A stretch of DNA of 64,000 nucleotides. Origin: Anagrus nilaparvatae (lineage: Eukaryota > Arthropoda > Insecta > Hymenoptera > Mymaridae). The notes under the pieces are model-generated. The model saw only the letters and a program-made list of their open reading frames with translations, was not told where the DNA came from and did no database searches. The DNA is taken from assembly GCA_022575985.1 (NCBI GenBank), contig JAKSXM010000007.1, positions 54,652,501-54,716,500 of the forward strand, read 5' to 3'. Position 1 is the stretch's first letter, and each line of letters begins with the position of its first letter. A program made the translations under genes and the position numbers. Shown here in pieces: positions 33,495 through 44,891 of this stretch.

Positions 33495-34731
33495 GGGGGA
33501 TCTACGGGTACGGCGCTCAATTTTCGAGCGATTTTTAAGGGGATATAAAAAAAGAACGGTTACAGGTAATGAAATGAAATTTTATTTAAAATATATTTAA
33601 GAATACAAAAATATTTTTTTTTATTTTTTTGTATGACGTCATGCCGGTGTACGGGAGATTATTGAGAGGCTCTAAAAAAAAGGTGACTTGCGCCGTGCAG
33701 CATAACCCAACTTAGGATCATCTGAAAAAAAAATAAATATATATTATTTTTCTTAAGGCTTAAAGCCAGGGATCAACGTAAAGTTTTTTCATTTTCATTT
33801 TTTTCATTTTCAAATTTTCATTTTTCACGCTGTGGCAGAAAAAATAAAAAAAAACTCAAAAAGTGCCCTGTTTTTTTTTTTTGTAATCGGTCTTAAAAAT
33901 TTTCTGGGGCAGTTATAAAAAAAAACGATACGTCAATCCCTGGTAAATATGTTCTTTAAAAAACTGTGAAAAGGGCAAATTAATCGGTTGAGTAGTTTTT
34001 CCGTTATCGTGCACGGCGATTTGAAAAAACACGTTTCGAAAAAAACGCGTTTAAAGTTTGAAAACAAGTTTTTCCATATATAAAATTAAATTTTTTTTGA
34101 TTTTTATTTTTTTTTTGTTGTTATAAGTTATTAGGAAGAGAATAAAATAAGAAAATTGAAAATCGGTTCAGTAGGTCTGGATTTATCTCATTCAAAAGAT
34201 TGAAAAACGCGTTTTTAAAAAATGAGCAAAATTTTTAAACGTCGAAAAAAACAAATATATGAGTTGAAAATTACTTAAATACTTAACTTACCAATCTTCT
34301 GCAATTCCGGGACCATACAGCAATCCTTCAACTTCCTCAAATTCCATCTCTTGAGCAGCATTTTCTTCTCTTCATTCAATTTTCCGGTTTTTAGCTAACT
34401 CGATACTTAAAATGCTGTCTGATGCTTTATTTTGAATATTTTTAACACTAATACACATTATATGTGTTTGTATATATGTATAATATCAATATAATATGAT
34501 AAAATAACAAAAAAAATTAAATTTTAGACCTATTAACGGTATTCAAGCAGCAGCTGCGTTCAAATTTTAAGAATATACGTCTTGCGGCACGCGCTATTAT
34601 GCCTCATAGAATCAAAAATAAAGCGAATTTCAAAACAAAATTTTTTTTCCATATTCTTGAAACATATATAAATACATTAAAAGAAAAAAAAAATTTTTGA
34701 TTGTTGAAAAAAAATTACCCGTAGATCCCCC
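33495..34731. mobile_element. 1.24-kb piggyBac-type insertion (TTAA)
   Basis: Perfect 16-bp TIR, GGGGGATCTACGGGTA (33495-33510) and TACCCGTAGATCCCCC (34716-34731), with TTAA directly outside both ends (33491-33494, 34732-34735). It splits a tandem-repeat unit, and the flanks join cleanly at a single TTAA, so the empty site can be inferred. TTAA target duplication and short perfect TIRs fit piggyBac-type elements. No transposase is readable; the element is probably non-autonomous. Confidence 0.85.
34292..34371 (-). pseudogene. Exon-like fragment with splice donor
   Basis: Within the TTAA element the minus strand reads EEVEGLLYGPGIAEDW after an in-frame Met, followed at once by GTAAGT (34286-34291), a consensus 5' splice site. 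Upstream in the same frame MCISVKNIQNKASDSILSIE continues across one stop to about 34450. Acidic and less A/T-driven than the surroundings. I do not recognise the family; it could be a transposase leader exon, a captured host exon or chance. Confidence 0.3.
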
Positions 34732-35279
34732 TTAAATGTATGGTAGTTTTGATCCCCCCTGGCAAGGGGTTGAATTAATTTTTAAATAGTAAATATACGA
34801 AAAAATATTTTCAAAAAATTGATCTAAATACAAAAAAAAATAATGAGGTAATGTTTTTTGTATTTTTTCTTATTCTGGGGGTAGTTTTAACCCCCCTATT
34901 ATTCAACCTAATATCTCAATATCGGGGCTTAATCAATTTTTTTTACATTCTAGGGTACTTTTCACACCCAAGGTTGCAAATATTGTTACTTTTTCGGCTG
35001 TAAAATGAAAGGGAGCAACAAAAAAATTTAATAACGTTTTTTTCATTTTTTAAAATTTAGGGGTAGTTTTCCCCCTCCCCCCCCCTGATGAGGGGTGTAA
35101 TTAATTTCATAATAGTAAATATACGATAAAATATTTTCAAAAAATTAATCCAAATACAAAAAAAATAAGAACATATTTTTTGTATTTTTTCTTATTCTGG
35201 GGGTAGTTTTAACCCCCCTATTATTAAACCTCATATCTCAATTTCAGTCCATAATAAAAAAAAAATTTTTTTAATTATT

Positions 35280-37190
35280 AATTTTTTTAAAAAAATGGCA
35301 TTCATTTGATAATTTTAGCAAAAATTCTAAAATATTTAAAAACAACCCCTAAAAAAAGGTAGTTTTTTCTGTTTACAGGGTGTTTGAGAAATTTCTGACA
35401 TTAAAATCGTCATCAGTGACCCAAAAAACCCCCTGGTACCTATTTTCACAAAAATTCATTTAATATTTACCAAGATATTAAATATTTATTTATTTTTGTC
35501 CAAAAAAAACAGTTTGGCCAATTTTTAAAACATTTTGGACCAACTGCAACCAACCAAACTTGTTTACTTTTGAACTAGACACCTTTCTTGAAAAATTGCA
35601 AAAAGTTTCAAGTTGATCTGACTTGCCTCAAATTACTGCTTCATTTTACAAAAAAATTTACCTCCTCTCCTGTATTATTAGGTTAATTTTTTATGTACAT
35701 TTTTTACAGATTTCTTAATTAGGAATATCAAAATTTTACAATAGGACTGGACCCTTTACATCCTAATATTTATGTAATCATTATTTAAAATTGTTAGAAT
35801 TTATATTGTTAATTATTTCTCTAATTTTATGTTTTTCATGTAATGTTATTAATTATAAAATTTTTTTTAAATAGATTTTAAAAAGGACTCCGAACTAGGG
35901 GTAGAAACGACAATCATTTAATAAATAAAATCTAAACTTTATACTCGAAAAAAGGTCAAATTATTTTATTATTTTTATTTTACTTAGCACTTTATTTCTG
36001 GTTAAATAATTTTTCAACTGAGCGGGGCGTACCCTTTGTTTAGTGATTTTTATTTATATTTTAATTAATTAAGAGTTTTAAGGCTGCATTTCCGACTTTT
36101 CACATAAACTGTTTGTCAAAATTCAATTAAATATTTTTCAATAATAATTGTATAAAGCAGTGAAATGCCAATTAAAATGTTGGATAAGAAAAAATAAATT
36201 ATAAAAGCTAATATAAGGTTTCTCCGATATTTTTGTTTTTTATTGAATTGTGAACTAAAAAACATCTCCGATATACACAGTTTATTCCAAATGGCCCGGG
36301 AAGAGCCTAAATATACAAGACTTCATGTTAATTAAAATAGGGATTTTTGGGCTATCTTTCGAATAACACAGCCGACTTCTAATTTTAACAAAACAATTTA
36401 ATTTTTTTCTATTTAAATCTTTTAGCGTTATAATCAGTAAAACAAGCAGCCATTCTTGGCCCGAAATGAGCAATTTTTAAATTGCTGCCAGAATTGTAAT
36501 TTTTTGATAAAATTGGATATTTAAGGTATGAAAAATATTTTACAAGATTTTAGTTTTTAAAAATTCTTTACTTGTTTTTTTCCACTGATTTGTTTGAAAG
36601 ATATCATAATTTTGAGTTCAGATCTCAAGTCATGGTTTAAAAAAAAAATTCAATTTAAATCCCTAACTTTTTAAAGCTACGTCTAAATAAATAAAGTAAA
36701 AAGGAAAGATTACAAATATTTAGAAACTTGGAGCTTGTCTAAAATATTTAAGGCTTATAAAACCTATTTTTATCAAAATTTACAATTTTTGTAGCAATTT
36801 AAAAATTGATTATTTTGTGTCCAAAATGGACACTTATTTTATTGACTATAACTTTGAAAGAAACAGTGATAAAAAATTCAGATGTTCAAGGATAAGATTG
36901 GCCGAAAATTCTGTAACATGCAGCCCTGTATTTTTAGGCCCAAAAGACTCCTTGGAAATAAACAAAGGGCGTTGGGGAACTTTTTTCAACAAAAAATCAT
37001 CCATAACTATAAATTTTAATTCGATACAAATGTGGCAGTTAGTCCTTGTAAGTCGTAAAACATAAAATAAAACGAATCTTAATTTATTTATTTAATTATA
37101 TTATTTTAATGACTTTTTCTTAATAGATGAATTCGTTATAGTGTATATATTTTTATAGAATAATAAATTATTTAATTTATTAATTTTAAG
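35280..37190. other. Mostly unrecognised, with an R21 relative
   Basis: CAGTGACCCAAAAAACCCCC at 35417 is an isolated copy of the array core. The segment 36770-37045 is a diverged R21 copy (ATGCAGCCCTGTATTTTTAG, ATCCATAACTATAAATTTTA), and the 36817-37065 open frame falls in it. The remainder shows no gene. Confidence 0.45.
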
Positions 37191-37191
37191 C

Positions 37192-37560
37192 TGTAATGCG
37201 GTTTATATTCCCGCCTTATTAGAATTTAATATTTAAAAATAGTTTGATAAAATACACACATTTATATAGAAATGTATTTATTGATGTGTATAATTAGTAC
37301 GCATGCCTAATCTTGGGCCTCTAATAAAGGAGAAGAGGAGAAGCTTGGGACCGCTGACGAATGTCAAGTTCGATCTTCTTCTCCCGGATCTCAATTAGAG
37401 TAGATCTCGGAGAGTTGCATAGGCTATAGTTTTAATATAGTTAATATTAAGCAAAGTTATTATATTTATAATTTATTATATTATTAGTGGAAAATAAAAA
37501 TAATGAACTTTAAGTTGAATAGTGAACTTTAAGTGAACACTTTAAAATAGTTTATTTTGT
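37192..37560. other. Unusual G/C-richer segment, possibly an old LTR
   Basis: TGTAATGCGGTTTATATTCC opens the segment; 37285-37440 is clearly G/C-richer than its surroundings (GGGCCTCTAATAAAGGAGAA, AAGTTCGATCTTCTTCTCCC) and holds AATAAA. A solo LTR is one possibility, but no matching partner, internal region or target duplication was found. Confidence 0.2.
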
Positions 37561-37919
37561 ATATTTATATTAATAAATTTATATAATATATTCATAAGTT
37601 TAAATTAAAGGTATTTGTATCAAATATTATTTTATATTATCCTAAACTCAAGGCCCAGTTAATAAATATATACTCATATACCAATTTCTTTATAAAGTAC
37701 TCTATTAAATGTTGAATACAGGGAATCATTGCATCTTTTTTGCGCCATTGATTCTAAGAAACCAAGTATTTAAGGTTTTTGTGGGTAGGCTTATATTAAA
37801 GCTAAGACTCTGTAGAGTTAAGGGTTTTTTTAATATTTCCTAAATTATTATCTCCAAATACTTTTTTTTACAAATTTATCCGGCGTTTAAATGATTGTGT
37901 TGAATATCACCTACTTTTG

Positions 37920-38485
37920 TTAACATGGAACATATTTATAGGGAGGGGGTACTTCGGACTTGAAAATTAAGGGGGGGGGGGGGCAAATGTGTCCTATTTA
38001 AAGGGGGGGGTCAAATTTGTCCTATTTAAGTGAGGGGGTCAAATTTGTCCTATTTAAGGGGGGGGGGTCAAATGTGTCCTATTAAGGGGGGGTCAAATTT
38101 GTCCTATTTAAGGGGGGTGGGTCAAATAAGACTTAGAATAGTTAGAAGACTTTGAAAAATCTGGGCTAAAGGACTTAGGATAATACAGGTTTATGAACTT
38201 AGAATAATATCGATTTATAGGGACTTGAAATAATTCAGGTTTAGGGATTTGGAATAATATCGATTAAGGGACTTAGAATAATTCAGGTTTAGGGAATCAA
38301 AATAGTTTGGGTTTAGAATCTTAACAACTAGTAAGGTGATAATTACAAATTATAAATTTAGAAAATTGTATTGTAATGTTGAGTAACATTTGTATTATAC
38401 CTAGTCCTCAGCTGGAAGTAAACATGTTCCATGCATTTAGGTTGTGTTTACACAAACCGGTTATTAGTTTTTTGTAACATTCATA
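37920..38485 (+). mobile_element. G-run family element, most complete copy
   Basis: Left part TAACATGGAACATATTTATA, then a G-run array (37972-38118), then about eight ~27-bp degenerate repeats of GGACTTAGAATAATTC type (38120-38315), AATCTTAACAACTAGTAAGG, and the right end GTAAACATGTTCCATGCATT with CACAAACCGGTTATTAG. ACATGGAACAT near the left and ATGTTCCATG near the right are inverted copies. Serves as reference for copies at 5640, 6800, 29945, 32736, 47491, 50824 and in the second Helentron-like copy. Non-coding. Confidence 0.75.
37972..38118 (+). repeat. G-run tandem array (~27-bp unit)
   Basis: Six units of a run of 5 to 13 G followed by TCAAATTTGTCCTATTTAA. Regularly spaced G runs on one strand could form intermolecular or long-loop G-quadruplexes; spacing of about 19 bp is longer than in classical quadruplex motifs. 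Confidence 0.9.
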
Positions 38486-38489
38486 ATCA

Positions 38490-41330
38490 AAAAAATAGTT
38501 TTAGCAATATTAATCTATTTTTAATTAAAAATTTAAAAAAAATCTTATAATCACGCAATCGCATCAATTTTTAGTTTTCAAATAAGCCCACTTCAATCAA
38601 AGATCAAAGATCCCCGGTTTCCGAGAACCAATAGCGTAAAAAATCGCCATATTCAACATGTAATCTTTGGCCGCTTAAACAAAAATTTTATCACGATTGT
38701 AAGAATGAATTAAACATATTATTTTTGAGAAGAAAGATTCGTACATAATTTTGAATTTTCAAGCGAAATAATAAAAATTACTATTATTAAGGATTAGATT
38801 GAATTTTCAAGCAATTCAAGCAAAATTTAATTTCAGCAGTTTTACAGTGTAAATGTTATGCGATCCAGGACCAGAATACAAAAGAATTTCTCCGATAAAG
38901 AAATCTCTCTCACAGTTTATCATCGACTGAAAATTGAAGTTCAGGGGTTATTCTTTTTACACGATCCTTCAGGAGTTGTTTACAACTTTTAATCGTCATC
39001 ACATCGTATCCATATGGTCATTAAATATATTAGGAGAAATGTACGGAAATCATTATTTTAATTATTTGTTTTACAAAATATTATTAAAACTAGTTTACGT
39101 TCCCGAAAAATCTGCCTCGTTTTAATGGTATTCTTGTTTTTTATGAAAATATTAATAATCATAAAATAATAATAATAATACTAAAATAATATAAATTTTT
39201 GTATGAAACATTTTTAACGTTAAAAACCATTTGTTTGGAAAATGCTTTCTCTTTAAATTCTATCGACAAAAAAAAATATATATATAATATAGTAACAAGT
39301 ATATAGTACGTTATATATAAGAAATAAATTTGAATATATTGAAAAAATAAATATAAAAGAATAAAAATCACTCACTTCATATGTATATATAATTTTATAT
39401 GGTTACATCTATACCTGGGGCATCTCAAGACAAATTTTAGTCTGAAACTGACTAATAATAAATGTGGGTTTAGAAAATGATGTGTGTATCTCTGGTCTAA
39501 TCTCTGGTATAATGCAAGAAAAAGAAAAACATTACCAGTTATTATTTTTTAGCTTATTTTCTACTAGTAAGAAGATTAAAATTTCTTACAAAAGAAAATT
39601 TAGTTTATTTTTTTCCATTACTTTTATATTAAAATTTTCAATTACAGATGTTAAATTTTTGTTGAATGATTATGCTTTTCAAAAATGCACTGATAATATT
39701 GAAACATTAATGCTTATTTATAATTAGCTGCATTTGATTGTAATTTTTAAAAATATTTGATTAAAAAAATAAATAAAAAAAATTAATTTCTTAAAATAAT
39801 GCAGTAATTGATGTTAAAATATTAGGATACTTAAAATCTGGATTTATTGAGATTTTACAATCAATAGCAATGATAATAAAATATAAAAAATCAAGTATAA
39901 TAAATTTTTGATGAAATACCCTATATAGTTCTGCCTTTGAATTTTTTTTTTTAAATTTTATACTACAGTTTGTAACAATTCTTACGAATTTATACATATT
40001 TCATAAATTTTCTACATCAATGAACATATAATATAAATTTTATTAAAAATTTAGTTAAAATTTCTTCAAGAATAAAATTCAAGAATACCTATAAAAAGAA
40101 TTTGAGAAAAATATTGTTTTATTGAATAAACTTAACCTACTTCGTTTGTTTAATTATATTTGGAAAATTTTATAATAAAAGTAAATAAAATAATCGAAAA
40201 ATTGATTTATTACTACTGTCGGTTATCATGAACGAGATCTGATCCAAGATACCTTGCGAATTTGAGATTTGGACGGATTAATTTCTTTTAATTTTTTTAA
40301 CATAATAGTCAGCTTCGCTCTATAAACGTATTTGTTCTTATCTAATATTTCTAAAATTCTTTTCTGATTTTTCACGTTTACTGTAATTTATAATAAATAA
40401 TTTTTAAATATATTAAATTACCAATCAATAATAAAACCATTTTTAAAGCTTATTTCTTTAAACAAAGGCTGAATAAATTGTCTGTCTTCTGACATTCAGC
40501 TCAAAGTATTTTCAGAATTCCAATTATTCTAATACCAGAAATTTTATAACCATACTTGCCCCTCCATTCAGTTTGAACTTTAGTATGCCCCAAATAATGA
40601 TGTTAAAAAATTTTTAAAGTTATAACCAAAAATTATTAAATTTAAATTTTTGAAATGAACAATTATGATTAAAGATTTGTTTTATTTAATATAAGCGAGA
40701 CTCACTTATTTATATAGGAATAAAGTAAACTTTATATATCTAATGTTAGCTACGTATGAGTAGTACTCAAGTATATAACCTAGTATTTTGCCTTATATAT
40801 AAATATACAGACATGAATATCCTTAGGGATCTAGTAAACACTACGAAATCCGTGAAGTTTCAATTTTCTATACAATATTATACACACATATATACAATAA
40901 ATCTGCAGGAATTGAACTTGGTAAGCCAACGGTTATAACGAACCGTCATTATAAGTTCTCGATTATAAAACAAGTACAAATATTCATTCAAAACTTAGCC
41001 TTTTGTTTAAAAATTGAAATCGCAGAAACAATAATATTTTATTCATTTGCAGAAACTTTAAACTTTCATAAAAAAGTACGCTTATTCGATAATTATAAAA
41101 TTATTTTTACACATACAGGTTATATAAATAAAATGCATAAAATGTTGTTTATTTTAATATACTGGTTAAAGGTGTCAAACTTTTTTCAAAGAGTTTGTTT
41201 TTAATTGCGAAAATTGCTTTAATATATACCTCTAAAATCGTGCACTATGTTTTCAACTTTGTTACTTACTAAATTATTAATAACAGAAAAAGTTTTTTTT
41301 TTTATTTCAGGCTCAACCACTGAATATATC
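38490..41330. other. A/T-rich stretch without recognised genes
   Basis: Among the most A/T-rich and least repetitive parts. The open frames at 39159-39371, 39464-39727 and 39791-39997 are rich in Ile, Phe, Lys and Tyr and resemble nothing known. Confidence 0.4.
40298..40346 (+). mobile_element. Solo 3'-end relative of the Helentron-like element
   Basis: AACATAATAGTCAGCTTCGC TCT (40298-40321) and TTATCTAATATTT match the element's 3' end (AACATGATCAGCTTCGCTCT ... GTATCTAGTATTT), but the hairpin region is mutated. Likely a decayed copy. Confidence 0.5.
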
Positions 41331-41344
41331 CTATCCTATCCTAT

Positions 41345-41870
41345 ATAAATATAAATCTTTAATTATGTTTGTATGTTTGTATGTTTGTATGTTTGGATGT
41401 TTGTCCGAACGCGATGAACGAAAACACGATGAAAGCTACAGACATCGGGTTTACGGCAAAAGACGGCAAAAATTACGGGTTAAAACGTAGGCTACACTGA
41501 AAAAAAATTACTGGCCACGCGCCTAGAATTTTATAGGCGCAGAGCGTGTTCAACGAGAACGGGCTCCGGGCCTCGAACAAACTTGCGTTTCACACGTTTA
41601 GATCACGTGGCATATAAAAAATACAAAGAGAAAATGCTGGGGCCCCCTCTCCAAACGCGTGAAACGCCAGTTCGTTCGAGGCCCTCGCCGGTCTCGCTAA
41701 ACAGGCACTACGCCTGTACTAGCAATCTAGGCGCGTGGCCAGTAATTTTTTTTCAGTGTAGGTATGTGTGTCCCGACGCGAATCACGGAAACATGATAAT
41801 AGGTAGAGACATCAAGTTCACGGCAATAGACGGCAAAAATTACCGAAAAAAACATCAGCCAGGTATCATT
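41345..41870 (+). repeat. ~95-bp direct repeat pair split by a MITE
   Basis: After a (TGTTTGTA)n tract at 41366-41398, GTCCGAACGCGATGAACGAA...ACGGCAAAAGACGGCAAAAAT (41402-41475) recurs at 41769-41843 (CGACGCGAATCACGGAAACA...). The insertion at 41495-41758 separates them; removing it leaves a tandem pair. Confidence 0.75.
41495..41758. mobile_element. 264-bp TA-flanked MITE with 33-bp perfect TIR
   Basis: CACTGAAAAAAAATTACTGG at the left and its complement at the right; the TIR is perfect for 33 bp, to ...CGCGCCTAGA. TA lies on both sides (41493-41494, 41759-41760), as in Tc1/mariner-type insertions. The inner G/C-rich part is also inverted (GGGCCTCGAACAAACTTGCG against GTTCGTTCGAGGCC), so nearly the whole element folds back. 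It is strikingly G/C-rich here, and the intact TIR suggests a young copy. Confidence 0.9.
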
Positions 41871-42062
41871 TCGATTGATAGAAACAAAAATTTTTAATGT
41901 TGAAAAAACTGGATTTCCGAGAAAAAAAGTTTTATCAAATTTCTTAAAAAAAACCTAAAAAACTGAAAAGTAAAGAAAAATTTTAATGTGAAAAAGTTCA
42001 TTCGAATTAATATTTTTTATTTAAAATGTCATCTAGTGGGTAATTTGAATCGATCCTTTCAT

Positions 42063-42102
42063 TACACAGCAAAAAATAATGAACACAATACTACTACCGT
42101 TT
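42063..42102. repeat. Left inverted repeat flanking the LINE
   Basis: ACACAGCAAAAAATAATGAA...TACTACCGTTTA pairs with 46945-46985 (TAAACGGTAGTAATATTGTG...). Followed by a (TAG)n tract at 42107-42127. The LINE may have inserted into a TIR element of the CACTG/CACAG type. Confidence 0.6.
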
Positions 42103-42756
42103 ATTAATAGTAGTAGTAGTAGTAGTAATTTTATTCTTGTCAAATTATATACATAATTGTTACAAGATTGAAATAAGTTAATACAAAATTTAAAGTATAA
42201 ACATAAAAATTATTTAAAGAACATGTTGATTTTAAAGTAAAATTATATATGTACTTAAAGTTAGAAAAAATTCTTCAGATCTATTTCTTGTTATTTTCTT
42301 CAATTTTATATTATTTTGGATTTCTTTGATTTTTTAATTTTTCTGTTTTCAATATCAGTTAACAAAGATCACTAACAATTACATATGCTGGTACATCACT
42401 GCTCTATTTTAATTTATTTCTCAAGGAATTCGTATTAAGAAATCCCTTTTTCTATTTTAATGGGTTGAGGATGTGACAGCCTTTTTGCAATCGCTGGTGC
42501 TGTTTTCATGATATATCTGTTTATATTGTTGTGTATTTACTGTTTTAGATTGCTGTTCACTTACAAATTCACTTCTTTTGATTGGAAATGATGTGATGAA
42601 AAATTTATAAGTTAAAATAAGTATAAAGGAAAGCAAAACATGTCTTAGATGAAACTGACCTTGAATCAACGAAAATTTCAAAAAAAGAGGACAATAATAT
42701 TTTAATGAGTTCAAATCATAATGTGTTAATTAAAAAAAGTTCTTAATGCAAACATT

Positions 42757-43658
42757 TTGGCGGGAAATGACTCCAATAAAACATCAAATATCCCCTCTAT
42801 CACTACTCAATCATCTGTCAATGCTACTCCAATGATAATCGACCCAGTTTCTTCAATTCAACAGTCGATAAATAACAGTTCCGATATCTCCACAAAAACA
42901 TATGATAAGGAAGCATTTTTAACGCATTTACATGATCCTGACTTAATTGATACTAACAATCAAATTTCTTTTAGAAATTTCATGGTTGAATTTGCAAATT
43001 TAGTCGCTCCTACTGTTGCTGGGTTACCGAACCACTTAAAAAATATTGATGAAAATGTTTCAAAAAACTCTTTAGATATACAAGATTTAAAAAACAGAGT
43101 AGTATTACTAGAGTCAGAAAAAACAAATAATATTGATGCGGCTTGTGTTGAATTTGCAGAACGAGAGCGTCGATCTAAAAATATCATCTTACATGGTCTC
43201 GAAGAATCAACTAGCTCGACTCCAATAAAAGACGACATAAAAAAGGTTTTTGATATTTTTAATACTCTTAAACCATCTAATATTAAAATCAATACACACA
43301 ATTTAAAAGTTTATCGCCTTGGAAATAAAAACTCTGATAACAATTCTCCTCGATCTGTTTGTATAAATCTCAACAATAGAGACGATGTTACTAAATTAAT
43401 CATAAAAAAGATAAACTAAAACCATATAAAATTTCCACTGACAAGACTGCTTTTCAACGCACTCAATTAAAACAACTGATAGCAGAAAAAGATGCACATA
43501 ATTTAACACATCCTGATGATCAAATTCAAATTAAGTATTTCTCAGGTATACCTAAGCTTGTTAAATGTACTAATAGCAATACAGATAATAATTTTAATAG
43601 TAATAATATCAACAATAAAGAAGAAAATATTATATATTATTCCAATTACCAATGTTAA
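42757..43658 (+). pseudogene. LINE ORF1 (nucleic-acid-binding), frameshifted
   Basis: First protein of a Jockey/CR1-type non-LTR retrotransposon, normally an RNA-binding chaperone that packages the element RNA. The frame is open from a TTG at 42757; the first in-frame ATG is at 42832. An N-terminal Ser/Thr/Asn-rich part is followed by a coiled-coil-like stretch (NVSKNSLDIQDLKNRVVLLE, 43050-43110) and an RRM-like segment with RERRSKNIILHGL (43155-43200) and KVYRLGNK, PRSVCINLNNRDDV. At an A run near 43401-43410 the frame shifts; the next frame continues KPYKISTDKTAFQRTQLKQL and ends IKYFSGIPKLVK plus an Asn-rich tail at 43658. The RTxxQ and GIPK motifs are typical of the C-terminal domain of these ORF1 proteins. 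No CCHC knuckles are seen. Confidence 0.8.
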
Positions 43659-43691
43659 TTCACAAAAAAACTAAATTTTTCCAATTACAAC

Positions 43692-44870
43692 ATGACAGTT
43701 CACTATTTTAATAGTGGAGGATTACGAACCAAGCTTGACGATATCCGCTAAGGATTAATATCTTTAACCATTATTCCAGATATTTTTGCAATTAGTGAAA
43801 CTAACCTAAATAAAGACATTAAAAACTCAGAACTTGGCTTTTGTGATTTTCAAATTTTTAGAACAGATAGAAGTTTAGAAACTAGCAATAAAAAAGAAGG
43901 TGGTGGAGTCATAATCTGTATTAAAAAAAATATACCTGCAGCTGAAATTTCATTAGATGGTAACACCTTAGAACAAGTATTTATAAAAATTTCTAAATTT
44001 AAATTAATTATTGGACTAGTATACATCCCTCCATATGCAAACGCAAACTATTATCAAAATCATGTTGACACTGTTATCCAAATATCTGATAACTTTACTG
44101 ACCATAAACTTTTACTGCTTGGGGACTATAACATACCAAAAGTCATCTGGTCAAATGAAGAACATCTTTCAACTACATTTCTTGATAAAATTCAACATAA
44201 AGATATTGAGCATAGTGCAATCCTAAAAGATAACTTTTCTTCGCTGAACTTAAAGCAGCGCTTCAATATACATGCAAATAAAGGCTACACTTTAGACTTA
44301 TGTTTTTCTGATGTTAATAATATAAATGTTTCTAATGCAATTGACTGTTTACTTGATCCAGATTGTCATCACGATTATTTAGAGTTAAACGTATCCTTAA
44401 ATTTTAATCTTAATTCTAATATTAAACATAATAATAATAATAAATTCAACAATAAAAATTTCTATAAAGCAAATTATGATCTAATTTCTAGTAAACTATC
44501 TCAGATAGATTGGACTATTATAAAAAAACATAAAAATGTTAATGATATCTTAATTTCTTTTTATTCCATCATCAATCCTATAATACAAAAATTCAAAAAT
44601 TTGTTCCCTACAATCATGTTAAAAATAATTCTTGTCCACACTGGTATTCCAAGGATCTTCGCGATATAATAAGAAATAAAAATCACTCCCATTACCAATG
44701 GATATTTAATGGTGACCCAGAGGAATATGAGAACTTTAAAGAATTAAGGTCTTCATCTAAAAAGTTAATAAAATCATGTTTCAAAACTCATATAAATAAA
44801 ATTGAGAATAATTGTTGCTCAGATCCCTCTACACTATTTTCTTTTTTTTAAAATACCGACCACTTAAATT
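43692..44870 (+). pseudogene. LINE ORF2, endonuclease part, broken
   Basis: Apurinic-type (APE) endonuclease domain that nicks target DNA for target-primed reverse transcription. From ATG 43692: YFNSGGLRTKLDDI, an in-frame TAA at 43749, then IFAISETNLNKDI (catalytic Glu region), GGGVIICIKKN, LIIGLVYIPPYA, HKLLLLGDYNIPKVIW (Asp/Asn catalytic box), GYTLDLCFSD and DCHHDYLELN (family SDHxP region, altered). A +1 shift near 44605 leads into the linker CPHWYSKDLRDIIRNKNHSH, PEEYENFKELRSSSKKLI. It stops at 44849 and shifts again near 44918. Arrangement and order are as in intact elements; several separate lesions make it dead. Confidence 0.85.
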
Positions 44871-44891
44871 CGATACCTAATGAGATGAATT

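Larger units (their letters stand above)
33300..35250 (+). repeat. ~305-320-bp tandem array, interrupted
   Basis: Units start ATGTTTTTTGTATTTTTTCT, TATTCTGGGGGTAGTTTTAA, CCCCCCTATTATT at 33302, 34850 and 35172. The 322-bp spacing of the last two is recovered for the first pair (about 303 bp) once the 33495-34731 insertion and one TTAA are removed. Units also share CACCCAAGGTTGCAAATATT and TAGTAAATATACGATAAAAT. Confidence 0.9.

Noticed and set aside
42960..43301. 113-codon minus-strand open frame
   Set aside because: It is the antisense shadow of LINE ORF1, whose plus-strand motifs are recognisable.
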